NCBI RefSeq assembly: GCF_003606325.2
Contig: NZ_CP031843.2
Span: 372,001 to 436,000 of the forward strand
Length of the DNA: 64,000 bases
Reading direction: 5' to 3'
Source of the DNA: Bartonella kosoyi
GTDB taxonomy: Bacteria > Pseudomonadota > Alphaproteobacteria > Rhizobiales > Rhizobiaceae
Shown: positions 1 through 9,708 of the stretch, piece after piece
Layout of the letters: each line of letters opens with the position of its first letter
Position numbering within the stretch: position 1 is the stretch's first letter
The notes under the pieces: model-generated
Told to the model about the DNA's origin: nothing
The model's database searches: none
Seen by the model: only the letters and a program-made list of their open reading frames with translations
Made by a program: the position numbers and the translations under genes

Positions 1-433
1 AAAATGCTTCAATCGCTTGGCAAATGGCGGTGCAATCGGCTTCACGAAGAGAAGGAAGTTTTAAAAGAGGAATGTGCAAATCTTCAAATTGAAAAGTTTT
101 ATTTGTGGAAAAACGTTCATATTCGGGGCCGAGAAAAATAACACAGTCGATAGGTGTGTACTTTTGAAATTCTATCATATAAAGACCAGCGCCACGAATT
201 TCAATACCACCCTGTAAGTTATCGGGCGTGTATCCATGAAGTTTTCCATTTTCCACACGTAGCATTGTATAATCATCACTGATCAGTTTTGCTTCACGTT
301 TTGACCACTCAGCGCGGTCAAGCAAAGCAAGTGTGAGGGTCGATTTTCCTGATCCCGATGGACCTTTAATTAACAGGCCTTTTCCACCCAATTGAAGGCA
401 ATTCGCGTGGAGTATTTCACATTTTTTTTTCAT
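1..433 (-). CDS. hprK: HPr kinase/phosphorylase, short alphaproteobacterial form (partial, C-terminus outside window)
   Basis: Translated from the ATG at 433 to the window edge, this gives 144 codons without a stop. A P-loop (GPSGSGKS) follows 'LLIK' about 25 residues in, then LISDD and GGIEIRGAGL, which are the nucleotide-binding and signature stretches of the HprK C-terminal kinase domain. The N-terminal domain of Firmicutes HprK is absent, as is usual in Alphaproteobacteria. The enzyme phosphorylates or dephosphorylates HPr on serine and is thought to tune the nitrogen-type PTS rather than sugar uptake. It lies 22 nt after chvG on the same strand, so chvI-chvG-hprK probably form one transcript; in related genomes PTS EIIA and HPr genes follow. 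The ribosome-binding site is weak, suggesting coupling to chvG. Confidence 0.9.
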   Translation of the reverse strand, partial: MKKKCEILHANCLQLGGKGLLIKGPSGSGKSTLTLALLDRAEWSKREAKLISDDYTMLRVENGKLHGYTPDNLQGGIEIRGAGLYMIEFQKYTPIDCVIFLGPEYERFSTNKTFQFEDLHIPLLKLPSLREADCTAICQAIEAF

Positions 434-455
434 GTCTTTTAGTTTGGGTAAAAGA

Positions 456-2240
456 TTATTTAACGAGGGGAAGCATAATAATAAAACGCGCACCAGTTTT
501 ACATTTTCCAAGTGACGGATCAATAATATTTTCGGCTGTAATTGTCCCATTGTGGGCTTCAATGATTTGCCGACTAATAGAAAGTCCCAGTCCAGAGTTT
601 TGCCCAAAAGCATCTTCGTTGGGTCGATCAGTATAGAAACGTTCAAAAATACGTTCAATATTCTCTGAACGAATACCAGGGCCATTGTCTTCAATGGTTA
701 AAATAAGAGTTGAAGCATGGCTTTTCATAGTAATGCAAATTTTGCCACGATTACGGGGAATAAAGGAACGTGCATTTTCAAGAAGATTGGAAATCACTTG
801 CCCTAAACGGAGCTCATGTCCCAACACAAGATAAGCTTTTCCATAAGGACGTGGGGTAATATTAAGGCTTACATCGATGGTCTGTGCATTGCGATATACT
901 TCCTGAACGGCATGAACAAGACTTTCCAAAAGCGGTGTCATATCAACGATCTCTGCAGTTTCTCGTGCAAGCTCTGCATCGAGCCGTGATGCATCAGAAA
1001 TATCTGTAATCAATCGATCAAGACGGCGCACATCATGTTGAATAATTTCAAGCAATTTTTCTTGTGCTTCTTCATTTTTAGCCAGAGGGAGAGTTTCAAC
1101 AGCACTGCGGAGAGAAGTAAGAGGATTTTTTAATTCGTGGCTTACATCAGCCGCAAAGCGTTCAATGGCTTCAATACGCATATAAAGGGCATTGGTCATG
1201 TCACGAATAGAGGTTGAGAGATGGCCAATTTCATCTTCACGCATTGAAAAATCAGGAATTTCTACACGCTGATTATTGCCATTCCGCACTCGGTTAGCAG
1301 AGGCAGATAATTTGCTTAATGGATGAGCTATCGTATGGGCTAAAAAAAGCGAAAGGACCAAAAGTACACTGCCCACAACGGCAAAGACTTTAAATATAAC
1401 CAGTCTTTCGGCTTTTACAATGTTATCAATATCGGAACCAGTGGTTGAAAGAAGAAGGGCACCAACCACTGCGCGATAGCGTTGAACAGGAACGGCAACA
1501 GAAACGATGAGTTGACCTTGTCTATTACGTCTTTTGGCGGTAGCAAGAGATCCATTTAATGCTCGGTAGACTTCTGGATAAGCAATCCCACGGTTTTTTG
1601 TTTGTTCTCTATCAAGAGCAATCCCTTTGCCATAAAACGTGTTTGAATACCATGCAGTCAAGCGATCCCACATGTTTTGTTCTGTTTTAAGGGGAGGTAA
1701 ATCATAGCTAAAAACTTCTCCACTGGAATAAAGAACCCGCGAATCAAGAAGTAAAGTAGCATCACGATCATAGATACGTGCTCGTGTCGTTTTAGGTGTG
1801 ATGAGACGTCGTAAAAGAGGGGCAACTTGCTCAGGGTTAATGGGAAAATCCCAAGAGTCGGTTGATTGAGGGGCGGGTGTAACGCTTTCACCAGCTTGTA
1901 ACTCTAAGAGTTTTTGGGGGTCAATAAGGATAGAGTTTGTATCTACTGTTGCAGAAGCAGCAATGGCCCCAGCAATAATTTTTCCTTGGGTACATAAACT
2001 TTTAATTTTTGCTTCAATTAAACCATCGCGAAATTGGTTAAGGTATAAAATGCCTGTAACCAGAACGGCAAGGGCAGCAATGTTTAAGATAACAATGCGA
2101 CGCGTGAGACTGGAAAAAAGCAATTGTCTAAAAAGACGTTGTATTCGAAGGTGTAAACGAGCAAACATAAGAAATGGCGCTGAGGATATACCGTTAGGGG
2201 CTGTTTTTTTAAGAGTTTCCAGTTGAGAGTTGTCTGTCAT
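456..2240 (-). CDS. chvG: Two-component sensor histidine kinase ChvG (BatS/ExoS type)
   Basis: 594 residues. A short cytoplasmic N-terminus is followed by a membrane segment (about residues 45-65), a periplasmic sensor region, a second membrane segment (about 280-305), a HAMP linker, the HisKA box FAADVSHELKNPL with the phospho-accepting histidine at residue 368, and an HATPase domain with an N box (NLLENARSF), G1 (DNGPGI) and G2 (GLGLS). Length and domain order match ChvG/ExoS of Rhizobiales, called BatS in Bartonella, which responds to envelope and pH conditions met in a host. It lies 39 nt downstream of its response regulator. In related species the pair controls surface polysaccharide and, in Bartonella, type IV secretion genes; that role is inferred from the family. 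Confidence 0.95.
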   Translation of the reverse strand: MTDNSQLETLKKTAPNGISSAPFLMFARLHLRIQRLFRQLLFSSLTRRIVILNIAALAVLVTGILYLNQFRDGLIEAKIKSLCTQGKIIAGAIAASATVDTNSILIDPQKLLELQAGESVTPAPQSTDSWDFPINPEQVAPLLRRLITPKTTRARIYDRDATLLLDSRVLYSSGEVFSYDLPPLKTEQNMWDRLTAWYSNTFYGKGIALDREQTKNRGIAYPEVYRALNGSLATAKRRNRQGQLIVSVAVPVQRYRAVVGALLLSTTGSDIDNIVKAERLVIFKVFAVVGSVLLVLSLFLAHTIAHPLSKLSASANRVRNGNNQRVEIPDFSMREDEIGHLSTSIRDMTNALYMRIEAIERFAADVSHELKNPLTSLRSAVETLPLAKNEEAQEKLLEIIQHDVRRLDRLITDISDASRLDAELARETAEIVDMTPLLESLVHAVQEVYRNAQTIDVSLNITPRPYGKAYLVLGHELRLGQVISNLLENARSFIPRNRGKICITMKSHASTLILTIEDNGPGIRSENIERIFERFYTDRPNEDAFGQNSGLGLSISRQIIEAHNGTITAENIIDPSLGKCKTGARFIIMLPLVK

Positions 2241-2279
2241 CGATTTGATTGCCGTTCAAATTTTTGCGACAAAGCAGTT

Positions 2280-3002
2280 TTACACCTCGTGAAAACGATA
2301 ACCTACACCATAAAGTGTTTCAATCATTGCAAAATCATCATCCACTTGTTTAAATTTTTTACGCAGACGCTTAATGTGACTATCAATGGTACGATCATCC
2401 ACATAAACCTGATCACTATAGGCAGCATCCATTAAGGCGTCACGACTTTTTACAACGCCTGGTCTTTGTGCGAGGGTTTGCAGAATCAAAAATTCCGTAA
2501 CAGTTAAAATAACAGGTTTATCTTTCCATGTACAGGTATGACGCTCTTGATCCATTACAAGATCTCCACGTTTAAGAGAAGAAGTAGAAGAAGTTCCTGT
2601 AGAAAGTGGTTGGTTACGTGCATTGGAACGGCGCAAAATAGCTTTCACACGCTCAATGAGAAGACGTTGGGAGAAAGGTTTTGTAATAAAATCATCAGCT
2701 CCCATTTTAAGACCAAATAATTCATCAATTTCATCATCTTTGGACGTCAGAAAAATAACGGGAAGATCAGATTTTTGACGTAAACGACGCAAGAGCTCCA
2801 TCCCATCCATTCTGGGCATTTTAATATCAAAAATAGCTAAATGTGGGGGGTGAAGTGTGAGACCTTTGAGTGCAGATGCTCCATCTGTATAGCTTTCAAC
2901 CCGATATCCTTCTGTCTCAAGCGCAAAAGATAGAGATGTCAAAATATTGCGATCATCATCAACAAGTACAATCGTTTGCGTGATTGTTGGTGTATCTTTC
3001 AT
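2280..3002 (-). CDS. chvI: Two-component response regulator ChvI (BatR)
   Basis: 240 residues with an N-terminal receiver domain (acidic pocket VDDD at 14-17, phospho-accepting D59 in [17 protein letters not shown] switch lysine) and a C-terminal OmpR/PhoB winged helix (about 140-238, ending [11 protein letters not shown] and YGVGYRF). It is the DNA-binding partner of ChvG encoded just downstream. In many Rhizobiales pckA (PEP carboxykinase) lies divergent from chvI; here the divergent gene is a Kbp-like BON-LysM protein instead. The ATG at 3002 lacks a strong Shine-Dalgarno sequence, but no better start exists. Confidence 0.95.
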   Translation of the reverse strand: MKDTPTITQTIVLVDDDRNILTSLSFALETEGYRVESYTDGASALKGLTLHPPHLAIFDIKMPRMDGMELLRRLRQKSDLPVIFLTSKDDEIDELFGLKMGADDFITKPFSQRLLIERVKAILRRSNARNQPLSTGTSSTSSLKRGDLVMDQERHTCTWKDKPVILTVTEFLILQTLAQRPGVVKSRDALMDAAYSDQVYVDDRTIDSHIKRLRKKFKQVDDDFAMIETLYGVGYRFHEV

Positions 3003-3387
3003 GGTTTCTTAGACCTTTCTATTGCTGCGGTAGCAAATTACCCACACTTATTTATATGGGAGTTCACATTTTTTTTGCAAAACAAATATGATACAAATTG
3101 TAGCAAAGTAAAAAACCTTTTATCATTCCTGTAAAATCTTGTTTTGATTTCATAATTTATAATGTTTCTCCGTCGATTAAGATCCCTTCGTTTGAGAGAA
3201 AATTTGCATAAAGGCTTTTTTATTAAAATTTATTGCAAAGTTTATTCTTGTATTTGTCCCAAAATTGAACAGGTTTAGTTTTGATTGTTGAAGTTTAGAA
3301 AATCCGCCTATGTGTTTTAAGAGAAAAGACAATAATGTGGCAATATATGCACAAAAATTTGTTTCTGCTACACGAAAGGAGGTCATA
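3003..3387. other. Divergent intergenic region between chvI and the kbp-like gene
   Basis: 385 bp of AT-rich DNA that must hold the promoters for chvI (minus) and the BON-LysM gene (plus). No operator could be assigned with confidence. An apparent upstream extension of the plus-strand frame from 3310 has no homology to the family and is treated as non-coding. Confidence 0.5.
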
Positions 3388-3843
3388 ATGGGATTTTTTA
3401 ATTTCATTAAAACTGTAGGGGAAAAGTTAGGTATAGGAGACCATGAACCAAAAGAAAAAGACTTTAAGGCCGCATTTGATCATTTTCAACTTGATACAGA
3501 AAAAGTCAGTATTCAAGTTGAAGATGGTAAAGCTGTTTTAAGCGGTGAGGTTCCAGATAGGGAAACGCTTGAAAAAGCACTCCTGGTTGTTGGCAATTCA
3601 CAAGGTATTTCTTCTGTGGATGTTGAGCAATTAAAGGTTATTGATACGACGCATAAAAAAACGTCTCGTTTTTATGAGGTTAAGTCTGGTGATAATCTTT
3701 GGAAAATTGCTGAAGAGGTTTATGGAAAAGGGCAAGGGAATAAGAACACATTTATTTTTGAAGCCAATAAACCAATGCTAAAATCTCCTGATAAAATTTA
3801 TCCTGGACAAGTTTTACGTATTCCTGAAGTTGACCATATTTAA
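3388..3843 (+). CDS. kbp: BON-LysM protein of the Kbp/YgaU family
   Basis: 151 residues starting MGFFNFIKTVGEKLG, with a BON domain (about 20-85) and a LysM domain (about 98-150). The C-terminus FEANKPMLKSPDKIYPGQVL is nearly the same as in E. coli Kbp/YgaU (149 residues), a cytoplasmic potassium-binding protein that helps growth under high K+ and osmotic stress. There is no signal peptide, which also fits Kbp. The ATG at 3388 is chosen because it follows a strong AAAGGAGG ribosome-binding site by 6 nt; an in-frame extension upstream looks non-coding. It is divergent from chvI. Function is assigned by similarity recalled from the family. Confidence 0.88.
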   Translation: MGFFNFIKTVGEKLGIGDHEPKEKDFKAAFDHFQLDTEKVSIQVEDGKAVLSGEVPDRETLEKALLVVGNSQGISSVDVEQLKVIDTTHKKTSRFYEVKSGDNLWKIAEEVYGKGQGNKNTFIFEANKPMLKSPDKIYPGQVLRIPEVDHI

Positions 3844-3909
3844 TGCGTCAAAGAGGATAATTTTTTGCTTATTTTATGGCATTAAACTTTTAGGGCATTA
3901 AACAAAAAT

Positions 3910-3937
3910 AAGAAGCGTAAAAAATTTCACGCTTCTT
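3910..3937. terminator. Bidirectional terminator between kbp and the copper chaperone gene
   Basis: Perfect 9-bp stem AAGAAGCGT/ACGCTTCTT with a 10-nt loop. T-rich tracts follow on both strands, so it can end the convergent kbp and PCu(A)C transcripts. Confidence 0.8.
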
Positions 3938-3972
3938 CATTTTATAAAATGTGTGTTTATAATAAAAAAGGC

Positions 3973-4527
3973 TTAGTGAACATGAGTGGAATGAGAGGGT
4001 GAGGTTGTTTTCATAGCGTTTACAGAGAAATCAACATCAATGGTTCCTGCATTTTCAAATGTTAATTTTGCACTAATTTTATCACCTATCTTGAAGGGTT
4101 GTGAAAGCCCCATAAACATAATATGATTACCACCTGGCTTAAGTGTGACTTCACCATTTCCCGGAATTTCAATACCGTTATGCATTTTTTCCATTTTCAT
4201 AATATCATTGACAACAGCCATAGTGTGCATTTCTGTTGTTTTAACGCCGTTTGTGGAAATAGAAACTAAACGGTCTGGGGTATTACTGTGATTAATAATA
4301 TAGAAATAACCGCTACTAACTTTTGCACCTTTAGGTGTTTCGCGTGCCCAAGGATTGAGAATTTCTATGTCACCAAGTTTATATTGCTGGGCACTTGCGG
4401 GTAGTGTTATACCAGCAAAGAGAAGAGCACATACGATATTTGCGACAACCTTTTTGTATGAATATTGTGCATGTATTGTATTTTTAAAGATGAGATTTTT
4501 TATTTTCTTGATAATAGATACCATCAT
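3973..4527 (-). CDS. Periplasmic copper chaperone, PCu(A)C family
   Basis: 184 residues from the ATG at 4527, which has an AAGGAGG site 8 nt upstream; a GTG at 4554 would place that site inside the gene and is rejected. A basic N-terminus and hydrophobic stretch end in LPASAQQ, a likely signal-peptidase site near residue 46; the n-region is unusually long. The mature protein carries the family's Met/His copper ligands (MHTMAVV, MKMEKM, GGNHIMFMGL) and a His-rich tail ending HSTHVH. PCu(A)C proteins bind Cu(I) in the periplasm and help load the CuA site of cytochrome oxidase. No sco or cox gene lies beside it. It converges on kbp across a shared terminator. Confidence 0.88.
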   Translation of the reverse strand: MMVSIIKKIKNLIFKNTIHAQYSYKKVVANIVCALLFAGITLPASAQQYKLGDIEILNPWARETPKGAKVSSGYFYIINHSNTPDRLVSISTNGVKTTEMHTMAVVNDIMKMEKMHNGIEIPGNGEVTLKPGGNHIMFMGLSQPFKIGDKISAKLTFENAGTIDVDFSVNAMKTTSPSHSTHVH

Positions 4528-5344
4528 TGATTTACCCTCCTTCATAAGATTCACACTTTGAATGTTTTTTCATTTTAGCAAATTTTTTATTTAAAATAAA
4601 AGCAAAGAATTTCTAAAATAAAAATCATAGAATTCTTGGATCTTAAAGGAAAAAATAAGATTTACAAAGATAAAACATCTCTCAACATTTCCGTGTTCAT
4701 CTGACAACATTATTTGTAAATGGTAAAAATTTATGGTGCATCACTATTTTACTGAATAAAAATACAATACAGAAAGATCATACACTGGATCAACTCTCAA
4801 TATGACGATAGCTCTTGGTACTTTAAAGCGTTTTGACAGAAGTATTTTTATATATTTTCAAATTCCAGAAGTATAAAATTAAGAAAAAGCTTGTTCGATG
4901 AATTTAAAGCGCAGCTTTTAAATAACAATGAATGATAAGGCTATTAGAAGAAGAATTTTTGAGAGGAGGCTGATAGATGATATCGTTATCGATATGAGCA
5001 TATGGAAAAGCACCGTTTAATACTATGAAAGAGGCTCATAAAAAAGTAGTTATCATAAGTTATGACGGCTATTTCATTCTTAAGTGAAGGTTTATAATAT
5101 TTTATTATATAAGTTATTCGCCCTTTTAAAAAGCTTTTATGTTGGGATTTCTTAATTAATGATGAGAGATTGAGAACGTGTGTGCAATTATTCTTTTTAA
5201 TTTTTAAGAGAGATATGGTTGTTGGGAATTGCGAAAAAAATAGATTATGACTTCAAGTCTTTCATAAATATGGTATTTATAGGTTATTAGAGTGCCTATT
5301 TTAAAAGATTTTTTTTATTTTGGAGATGTTTCTCTCATTATTCT
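4528..5344. other. Long intergenic region upstream of dnaK
   Basis: AT-rich, with stops in all frames and no tRNA or family motif that I could recognise. It holds the promoter of the copper chaperone gene at its left end. The rest may be decayed sequence. Confidence 0.4.
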
Positions 5345-5373
5345 CTTGTAGCAGTAAAATCCTGTTCTTATAT
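5345..5373 (+). promoter_or_regulatory. Candidate RpoH (sigma-32) promoter of dnaK
   Basis: CTTG at 5345-5348 and CTTATAT at 5367-5373, separated by 18 nt. This is close to the alphaproteobacterial heat-shock consensus CTTG-N17-CYTATNT as I recall it. It sits about 145 bp before the dnaK start, giving a plausible leader. Predicted from pattern only. Confidence 0.45.
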
Positions 5374-5519
5374 ACGAGACAGCGAGGCTTGTTGCGACTT
5401 GCGGTTTATGATTATTTTATGTTGCTTGAAGCAATATACGGGCTTTAAGTGTTATGAGGAGCTATCTTAAAAAGATGCTTTATGAAGGTTGAGGTAGCTT
5501 GCTGAATGGAGATTATAAT

Positions 5520-7412
5520 ATGGCAAAAGTAATTGGTATTGATTTGGGGACGACGAACTCTTGTGTGGCTGTTATGGATGGCAAAAACGCAAAGGTTATC
5601 GAAAACTCAGAAGGAGCGCGAACAACACCTTCTGTTGTTGCTTTTACTGATGGAGGAGAGCGGCTTGTTGGACAGCCTGCTAAACGTCAGGCAGTCACAA
5701 ATCCTGAAGGGACAGTTTTTGCAGTAAAACGTTTAATAGGGCGCCGTTTTGATGACCCTATGGTTGAAAAAGATAAGGCGCTTGTACCTTATAAAATTGT
5801 TAAAGGTGACAATGGCGATGCATGGGTTGAAGAAGCGGGTAAGAAATATTCTCCATCACAAATTTCAGCGATGATTTTGCAAAAGATGAAGGAAACAGCT
5901 GAATCTTATCTTGGTGAAAAAGTTGAGCAAGCCGTTATTACTGTTCCTGCTTATTTCAATGATGCACAACGTCAAGCGACTAAAGATGCGGGTAAAATTG
6001 CTGGACTTGAAGTTTTACGGATTATTAATGAGCCGACTGCTGCTGCCTTAGCTTATGGTTTGGACAAAAAGGACGGAAAAACAATTGCTGTTTACGATCT
6101 TGGTGGTGGTACATTTGATATTTCAGTCCTTGAAATTGGCGATGGCGTTTTTGAGGTTAAGTCAACCAATGGAGATACATTTTTAGGGGGTGAAGACTTT
6201 GACATGCGCTTGGTCGGTTATTTTGCTGATGAATTCAAAAAAGAGCAAGGAATTGATCTGAAAAATGATAAACTCGCTTTACAGCGCTTAAAAGAAGCGG
6301 CAGAAAAAGCAAAGATTGAGCTTTCGTCATCACAGCAAACAGAAATCAATTTACCATTTATCACGGCAGATCAATCAGGTCCCAAGCACTTAACGATGAA
6401 ATTGACTCGGGCAAAATTTGAATCTCTGGTTGATGATTTAGTGCAGCGTACCATCGAGCCTTGTAAAGCTGCGTTGAAAGATGCTGGATTAAAGGCCGGT
6501 GAGATTGACGAAGTTGTTTTAGTGGGCGGTATGACACGTATGCCCAAGATTCAGCAAGTCGTGCAGAATTTCTTTGGCAAAGATCCGCACAAAGGTGTTA
6601 ATCCCGATGAAGTTGTCGCAATGGGTGCTGCCATCCAAGGGGGCGTCTTACAAGGTGATGTCAAAGATGTGTTGCTGCTGGATGTAACACCTTTATCCTT
6701 GGGTATTGAAACTTTGGGTGGGGTTTTCACACGCCTTATTGAGCGCAATACCACGATCCCGACGAAAAAATCACAAGTTTTTTCGACAGCTGATGATAAC
6801 CAGAGTGCTGTGACGATTCGCGTTTTCCAAGGTGAACGGGAAATGGCGAGTGATAATAAGTTATTGGCACAATTTGATCTTGTTGGTATTCCTCCAGCAC
6901 CACGTGGTATACCTCAAATTGAAGTTACTTTTGATATCGATGCGAATGGTATTGTTAATGTTTCGGCCAAAGATAAGGGAACGGGTAAAGAGCATCAGAT
7001 TCGTATTCAGGCATCAGGTGGTTTAAGTGATGCTGATATTGAAAAAATGGTAAAGGATGCAGAAGAGCACGCAGCTGAGGATAAAAAACGCCGTGAAGGT
7101 GTTGAAGCCAAAAATCAAGCGGAGGCTCTTATTCATTCAACGGAAAAGTCGCTCAATGAATATGGCGATAAAGTATCAGCTGAAGAAAAGGGACAGATTG
7201 AAACAGCAATCTCTGATTTGAAATCTGCGCTTGAAGGCAGTGATACCGAAGAAGTAACAACAAAGATGCAAAAATTAGCAGAAGTCAGTATGAAGCTTGG
7301 ACAGGCTATGTATGAATCCTCACAAGCAGCGAGCGCTGACACTGAAACAGAGACAAAGAATGATGATGTTGTCGATGCTGATTTTGAAGAAGTTAATGAT
7401 AAGAAGAAATAG
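5520..7412 (+). CDS. dnaK: Molecular chaperone DnaK (Hsp70)
   Basis: 630 residues. The actin-like ATPase domain begins [18 protein letters not shown] and contains [11 protein letters not shown] (phosphate 2) and [12 protein letters not shown] (adenosine motif); the linker [13 protein letters not shown] leads to the substrate-binding domain and helical lid. The C-terminus ends [12 protein letters not shown], the co-chaperone-binding EEV-type tail. The ATG at 5520 is preferred over an upstream in-frame start at 5499 because it gives the conserved N-terminus and has GGAG 8 nt upstream. DnaK folds and protects cytoplasmic proteins with DnaJ, encoded next, and GrpE, not in this window. A heat-shock promoter candidate lies upstream. 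Confidence 0.98.
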   Translation: MAKVIGIDLGTTNSCVAVMDGKNAKVIENSEGARTTPSVVAFTDGGERLVGQPAKRQAVTNPEGTVFAVKRLIGRRFDDPMVEKDKALVPYKIVKGDNGDAWVEEAGKKYSPSQISAMILQKMKETAESYLGEKVEQAVITVPAYFNDAQRQATKDAGKIAGLEVLRIINEPTAAALAYGLDKKDGKTIAVYDLGGGTFDISVLEIGDGVFEVKSTNGDTFLGGEDFDMRLVGYFADEFKKEQGIDLKNDKLALQRLKEAAEKAKIELSSSQQTEINLPFITADQSGPKHLTMKLTRAKFESLVDDLVQRTIEPCKAALKDAGLKAGEIDEVVLVGGMTRMPKIQQVVQNFFGKDPHKGVNPDEVVAMGAAIQGGVLQGDVKDVLLLDVTPLSLGIETLGGVFTRLIERNTTIPTKKSQVFSTADDNQSAVTIRVFQGEREMASDNKLLAQFDLVGIPPAPRGIPQIEVTFDIDANGIVNVSAKDKGTGKEHQIRIQASGGLSDADIEKMVKDAEEHAAEDKKRREGVEAKNQAEALIHSTEKSLNEYGDKVSAEEKGQIETAISDLKSALEGSDTEEVTTKMQKLAEVSMKLGQAMYESSQAASADTETETKNDDVVDADFEEVNDKKK

Positions 7413-7442
7413 TGTCAGCCTATGTGTTGATTAATTGATAAA

Positions 7443-7475
7443 CCCGGCCTTTGAAAGATAAGGCTGGGCTTTATT
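7443..7475 (+). terminator. Terminator-like hairpin between dnaK and dnaJ
   Basis: Stem CCCGGCCTT/AAGGCTGGG with one G-U pair and an 8-nt loop, followed by a short T-rich stretch. It probably reduces readthrough from dnaK into dnaJ, setting unequal expression. Confidence 0.65.
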
Positions 7476-7567
7476 ATTTGAGATAAGTTGCAACTTTGTT
7501 GCTAAAAATATAGATTAAAAGCGATATTATCCATAAAGATGGATGACAGGAAAACTATCAGGAATAC

Positions 7568-8713
7568 ATGATGAAGGTTGATTATTATGAAATTCTTGGC
7601 GTGACTCGTGAATGTGATGATAAAAAGTTGAAATCTGCTTTTCGTAAGTTGGCAATGCAATATCATCCTGATCGCAACGCCGGGGATAAAGAGGCAGAGC
7701 GAAGATTCAAAGAAATTGGCGAAGCCTATGAAGTTCTGAAAGATCCTCAAAAGCGTGCTGCTTATGACCGATTTGGTCATGCGGCCTTTGAAAATAGCGG
7801 TGGTCAGGGGGGAGGAAATCCTTTTAGCGGTTTTGCTTCTGGTGGTGGATTTGCTGATATTTTTGAAGACTTTTTTGGTGAGATTATGGGAGGTGCGCAC
7901 CGTAAGCGTGGTGATGGTCGCGAGCGTGGTGCAGATCTAAGTTATAATATGGAAGTGACCTTAGAAGAGGCATTTTCAGGAAAAACTGCGGAAATTAATA
8001 TTCCTAGTTCGCTCACGTGTGATGTTTGTGAAGGTTCAGGAGCGAGAAAGGGCTCTAAGCCACAAGTTTGTGGAACATGTCATGGTTCTGGTCGTGTGCG
8101 TGCTGCACAAGGTTTCTTTTCTATTGAGCGAACATGTCCTACATGTCATGGACGTGGTGAAACGATTACGGATCCATGCCCTAAATGTCAGGGGACACGG
8201 CGCATAGAAAAAAAACGTTCATTGAGCGTGAATATTCCAGCTGGTATTGAAGATGGGACGCGTATTCGTCTTTCTGGTGAGGGCGATGCCGGTATTCGTG
8301 GTGGTCCCAATGGTGATCTTTATATTTTCCTTTCCGTTAAACCGCATGAATTTTTTCAGCGAGAAGGAGCGGATCTTCACTGTCGCGTTCCTATTTCAAT
8401 GGTAACAGCGGCTTTAGGAGGAGAGTTTGAAGTTTCTGACCTTGATGGTGTTAAAGCACGTGTTAAGATCCCTGAAGGGACGCAAAATGGGCGTCAATTC
8501 CGCCTTAAAGGCAAAGGTATGCCCATGTTGCGCCGTCAGCAAGCAAGAGGTGACCTTTACATTCATATCACGATTGAGACACCGCAGAAACTTACGCAAG
8601 AACAACGTGAATTATTGCAAAAATTTGAAAAGCTCTCAAATCATGAAAATTCACCCCAATCACATGGTTTTTTTTCCCGTATGAAAGAATTTTTTGAAAA
8701 TATTTCTGGTTAA
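7568..8713 (+). CDS. dnaJ: Co-chaperone DnaJ (Hsp40)
   Basis: 381 residues: J domain with the HPD motif (YHPDRNAG, about residues 34-41), a Gly/Phe-rich linker ([18 protein letters not shown]), a zinc-binding domain with four CxxC repeats ([32 protein letters not shown]) and the C-terminal substrate-binding region. It delivers clients to DnaK and stimulates its ATPase. The ATG at 7568 is immediately followed by a second ATG at 7571, which is better spaced from the AGGAA ribosome site, so translation may begin at either. A hairpin separates it from dnaK, 155 bp upstream. Confidence 0.97.
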   Translation: MMKVDYYEILGVTRECDDKKLKSAFRKLAMQYHPDRNAGDKEAERRFKEIGEAYEVLKDPQKRAAYDRFGHAAFENSGGQGGGNPFSGFASGGGFADIFEDFFGEIMGGAHRKRGDGRERGADLSYNMEVTLEEAFSGKTAEINIPSSLTCDVCEGSGARKGSKPQVCGTCHGSGRVRAAQGFFSIERTCPTCHGRGETITDPCPKCQGTRRIEKKRSLSVNIPAGIEDGTRIRLSGEGDAGIRGGPNGDLYIFLSVKPHEFFQREGADLHCRVPISMVTAALGGEFEVSDLDGVKARVKIPEGTQNGRQFRLKGKGMPMLRRQQARGDLYIHITIETPQKLTQEQRELLQKFEKLSNHENSPQSHGFFSRMKEFFENISG

Positions 8714-9708
8714 AATATGTGAATGTTCTCAGAATAAATGAGAAAACACTTATGGATAAGTCTTGCTTTTGAGTGCTTATAATGTTTTAAAAAAGACTTA
8801 TCCATAGAAGGATGCGTTGAATGACTGATAATATTTTTAGTGCTAACGGCATTTATTTTTTTTGTGCCGTAAAAGTGAAAGATTATCATTTCAGGCGGTG
8901 ATACAAGCCATGTAAGCCTCTTGCACACATGAAGTGTTTTTAGAAGTGGGAGGTTATGAGGCTTATTCGTAGAGTTTTATGTGAATCAAAATCACGTGAG
9001 CGGTCATCAAGTGAGACCAGCCCAATAAGAATCCAGGTTATTTACAGACAAAATCTCTCAACGACCTTTTTTTTAAGGAAAGGTTTAAAATGTTATTTTT
9101 ATCTTTCTTGTCTATGATCTTTTACTCAAAACTCCCTTTAAAAGCTCCATAATAAAAAATTTTAAAATAGCAAAATCTTATCAAGTAAGGTTAAAAAAAG
9201 CTGTTGAGCAATTTATCTTATTTCCAATAAGCTAACTTCTCATAATCGAGATTATATAGGTGCTATTTTCATACTCTTAACTTTAGATAAGATATAAATA
9301 AAGCAATTGAGCGATTTCCATGTCGGTAATATATTGATTTTATTATTATAAGAAAATTTTATTTTTATCTTACAAAATCAATGGTTGTATATATTCCTAT
9401 TCATTGTTAAGTATCCACAAGGATAAACTAATAAGTTGAATGTACAGCGTAGCTTAAAAATTTTTCTTTTCAATTTTGTGCATAAGATCATAAAATACCA
9501 ACATTTTTTGCGCTTCTTTTATTTAACTTTTCGCTGTTAATTTTTTAAGGACGTTTTTTCTTGTTTCATCTCATTATTACTTTTTCGTAATTTGAAGGAA
9601 AATTGACGATTTTCAGGGGGATGGATAGAGTAAAGTTTTGTTTTACTGTTTTCACTTTTCCTAAATTTCACTAAGAGATAGTCAAAAAGTGATGAGGAGG
9701 CTCTATTA
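8714..9708. other. Long intergenic region between dnaJ and argB
   Basis: About 1 kb without a recognisable gene or tRNA. It contains a perfect inverted repeat (listed separately) and a smaller ACGGCA/TGCCGT hairpin near 8844-8871. A 53-codon frame from 8956 behind GGGAGG shows no recognisable family and was not called. Confidence 0.4.
8751..8806. repeat. Perfect 14-bp inverted repeat downstream of dnaJ
   Basis: TATGGATAAGTCTT (8751-8764) and its exact complement AAGACTTATCCATA (8793-8806) flank a 28-nt loop. The loop is long and no T-run follows, so a simple terminator is doubtful. It could fold in RNA after dnaJ or be a small repeat. Confidence 0.75.

Noticed and set aside
8956..9117. 53-codon frame behind GGGAGG
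   Set aside because: Spacing to the ATG is only about 2 nt, no family resemblance, and it ends in low-complexity sequence.
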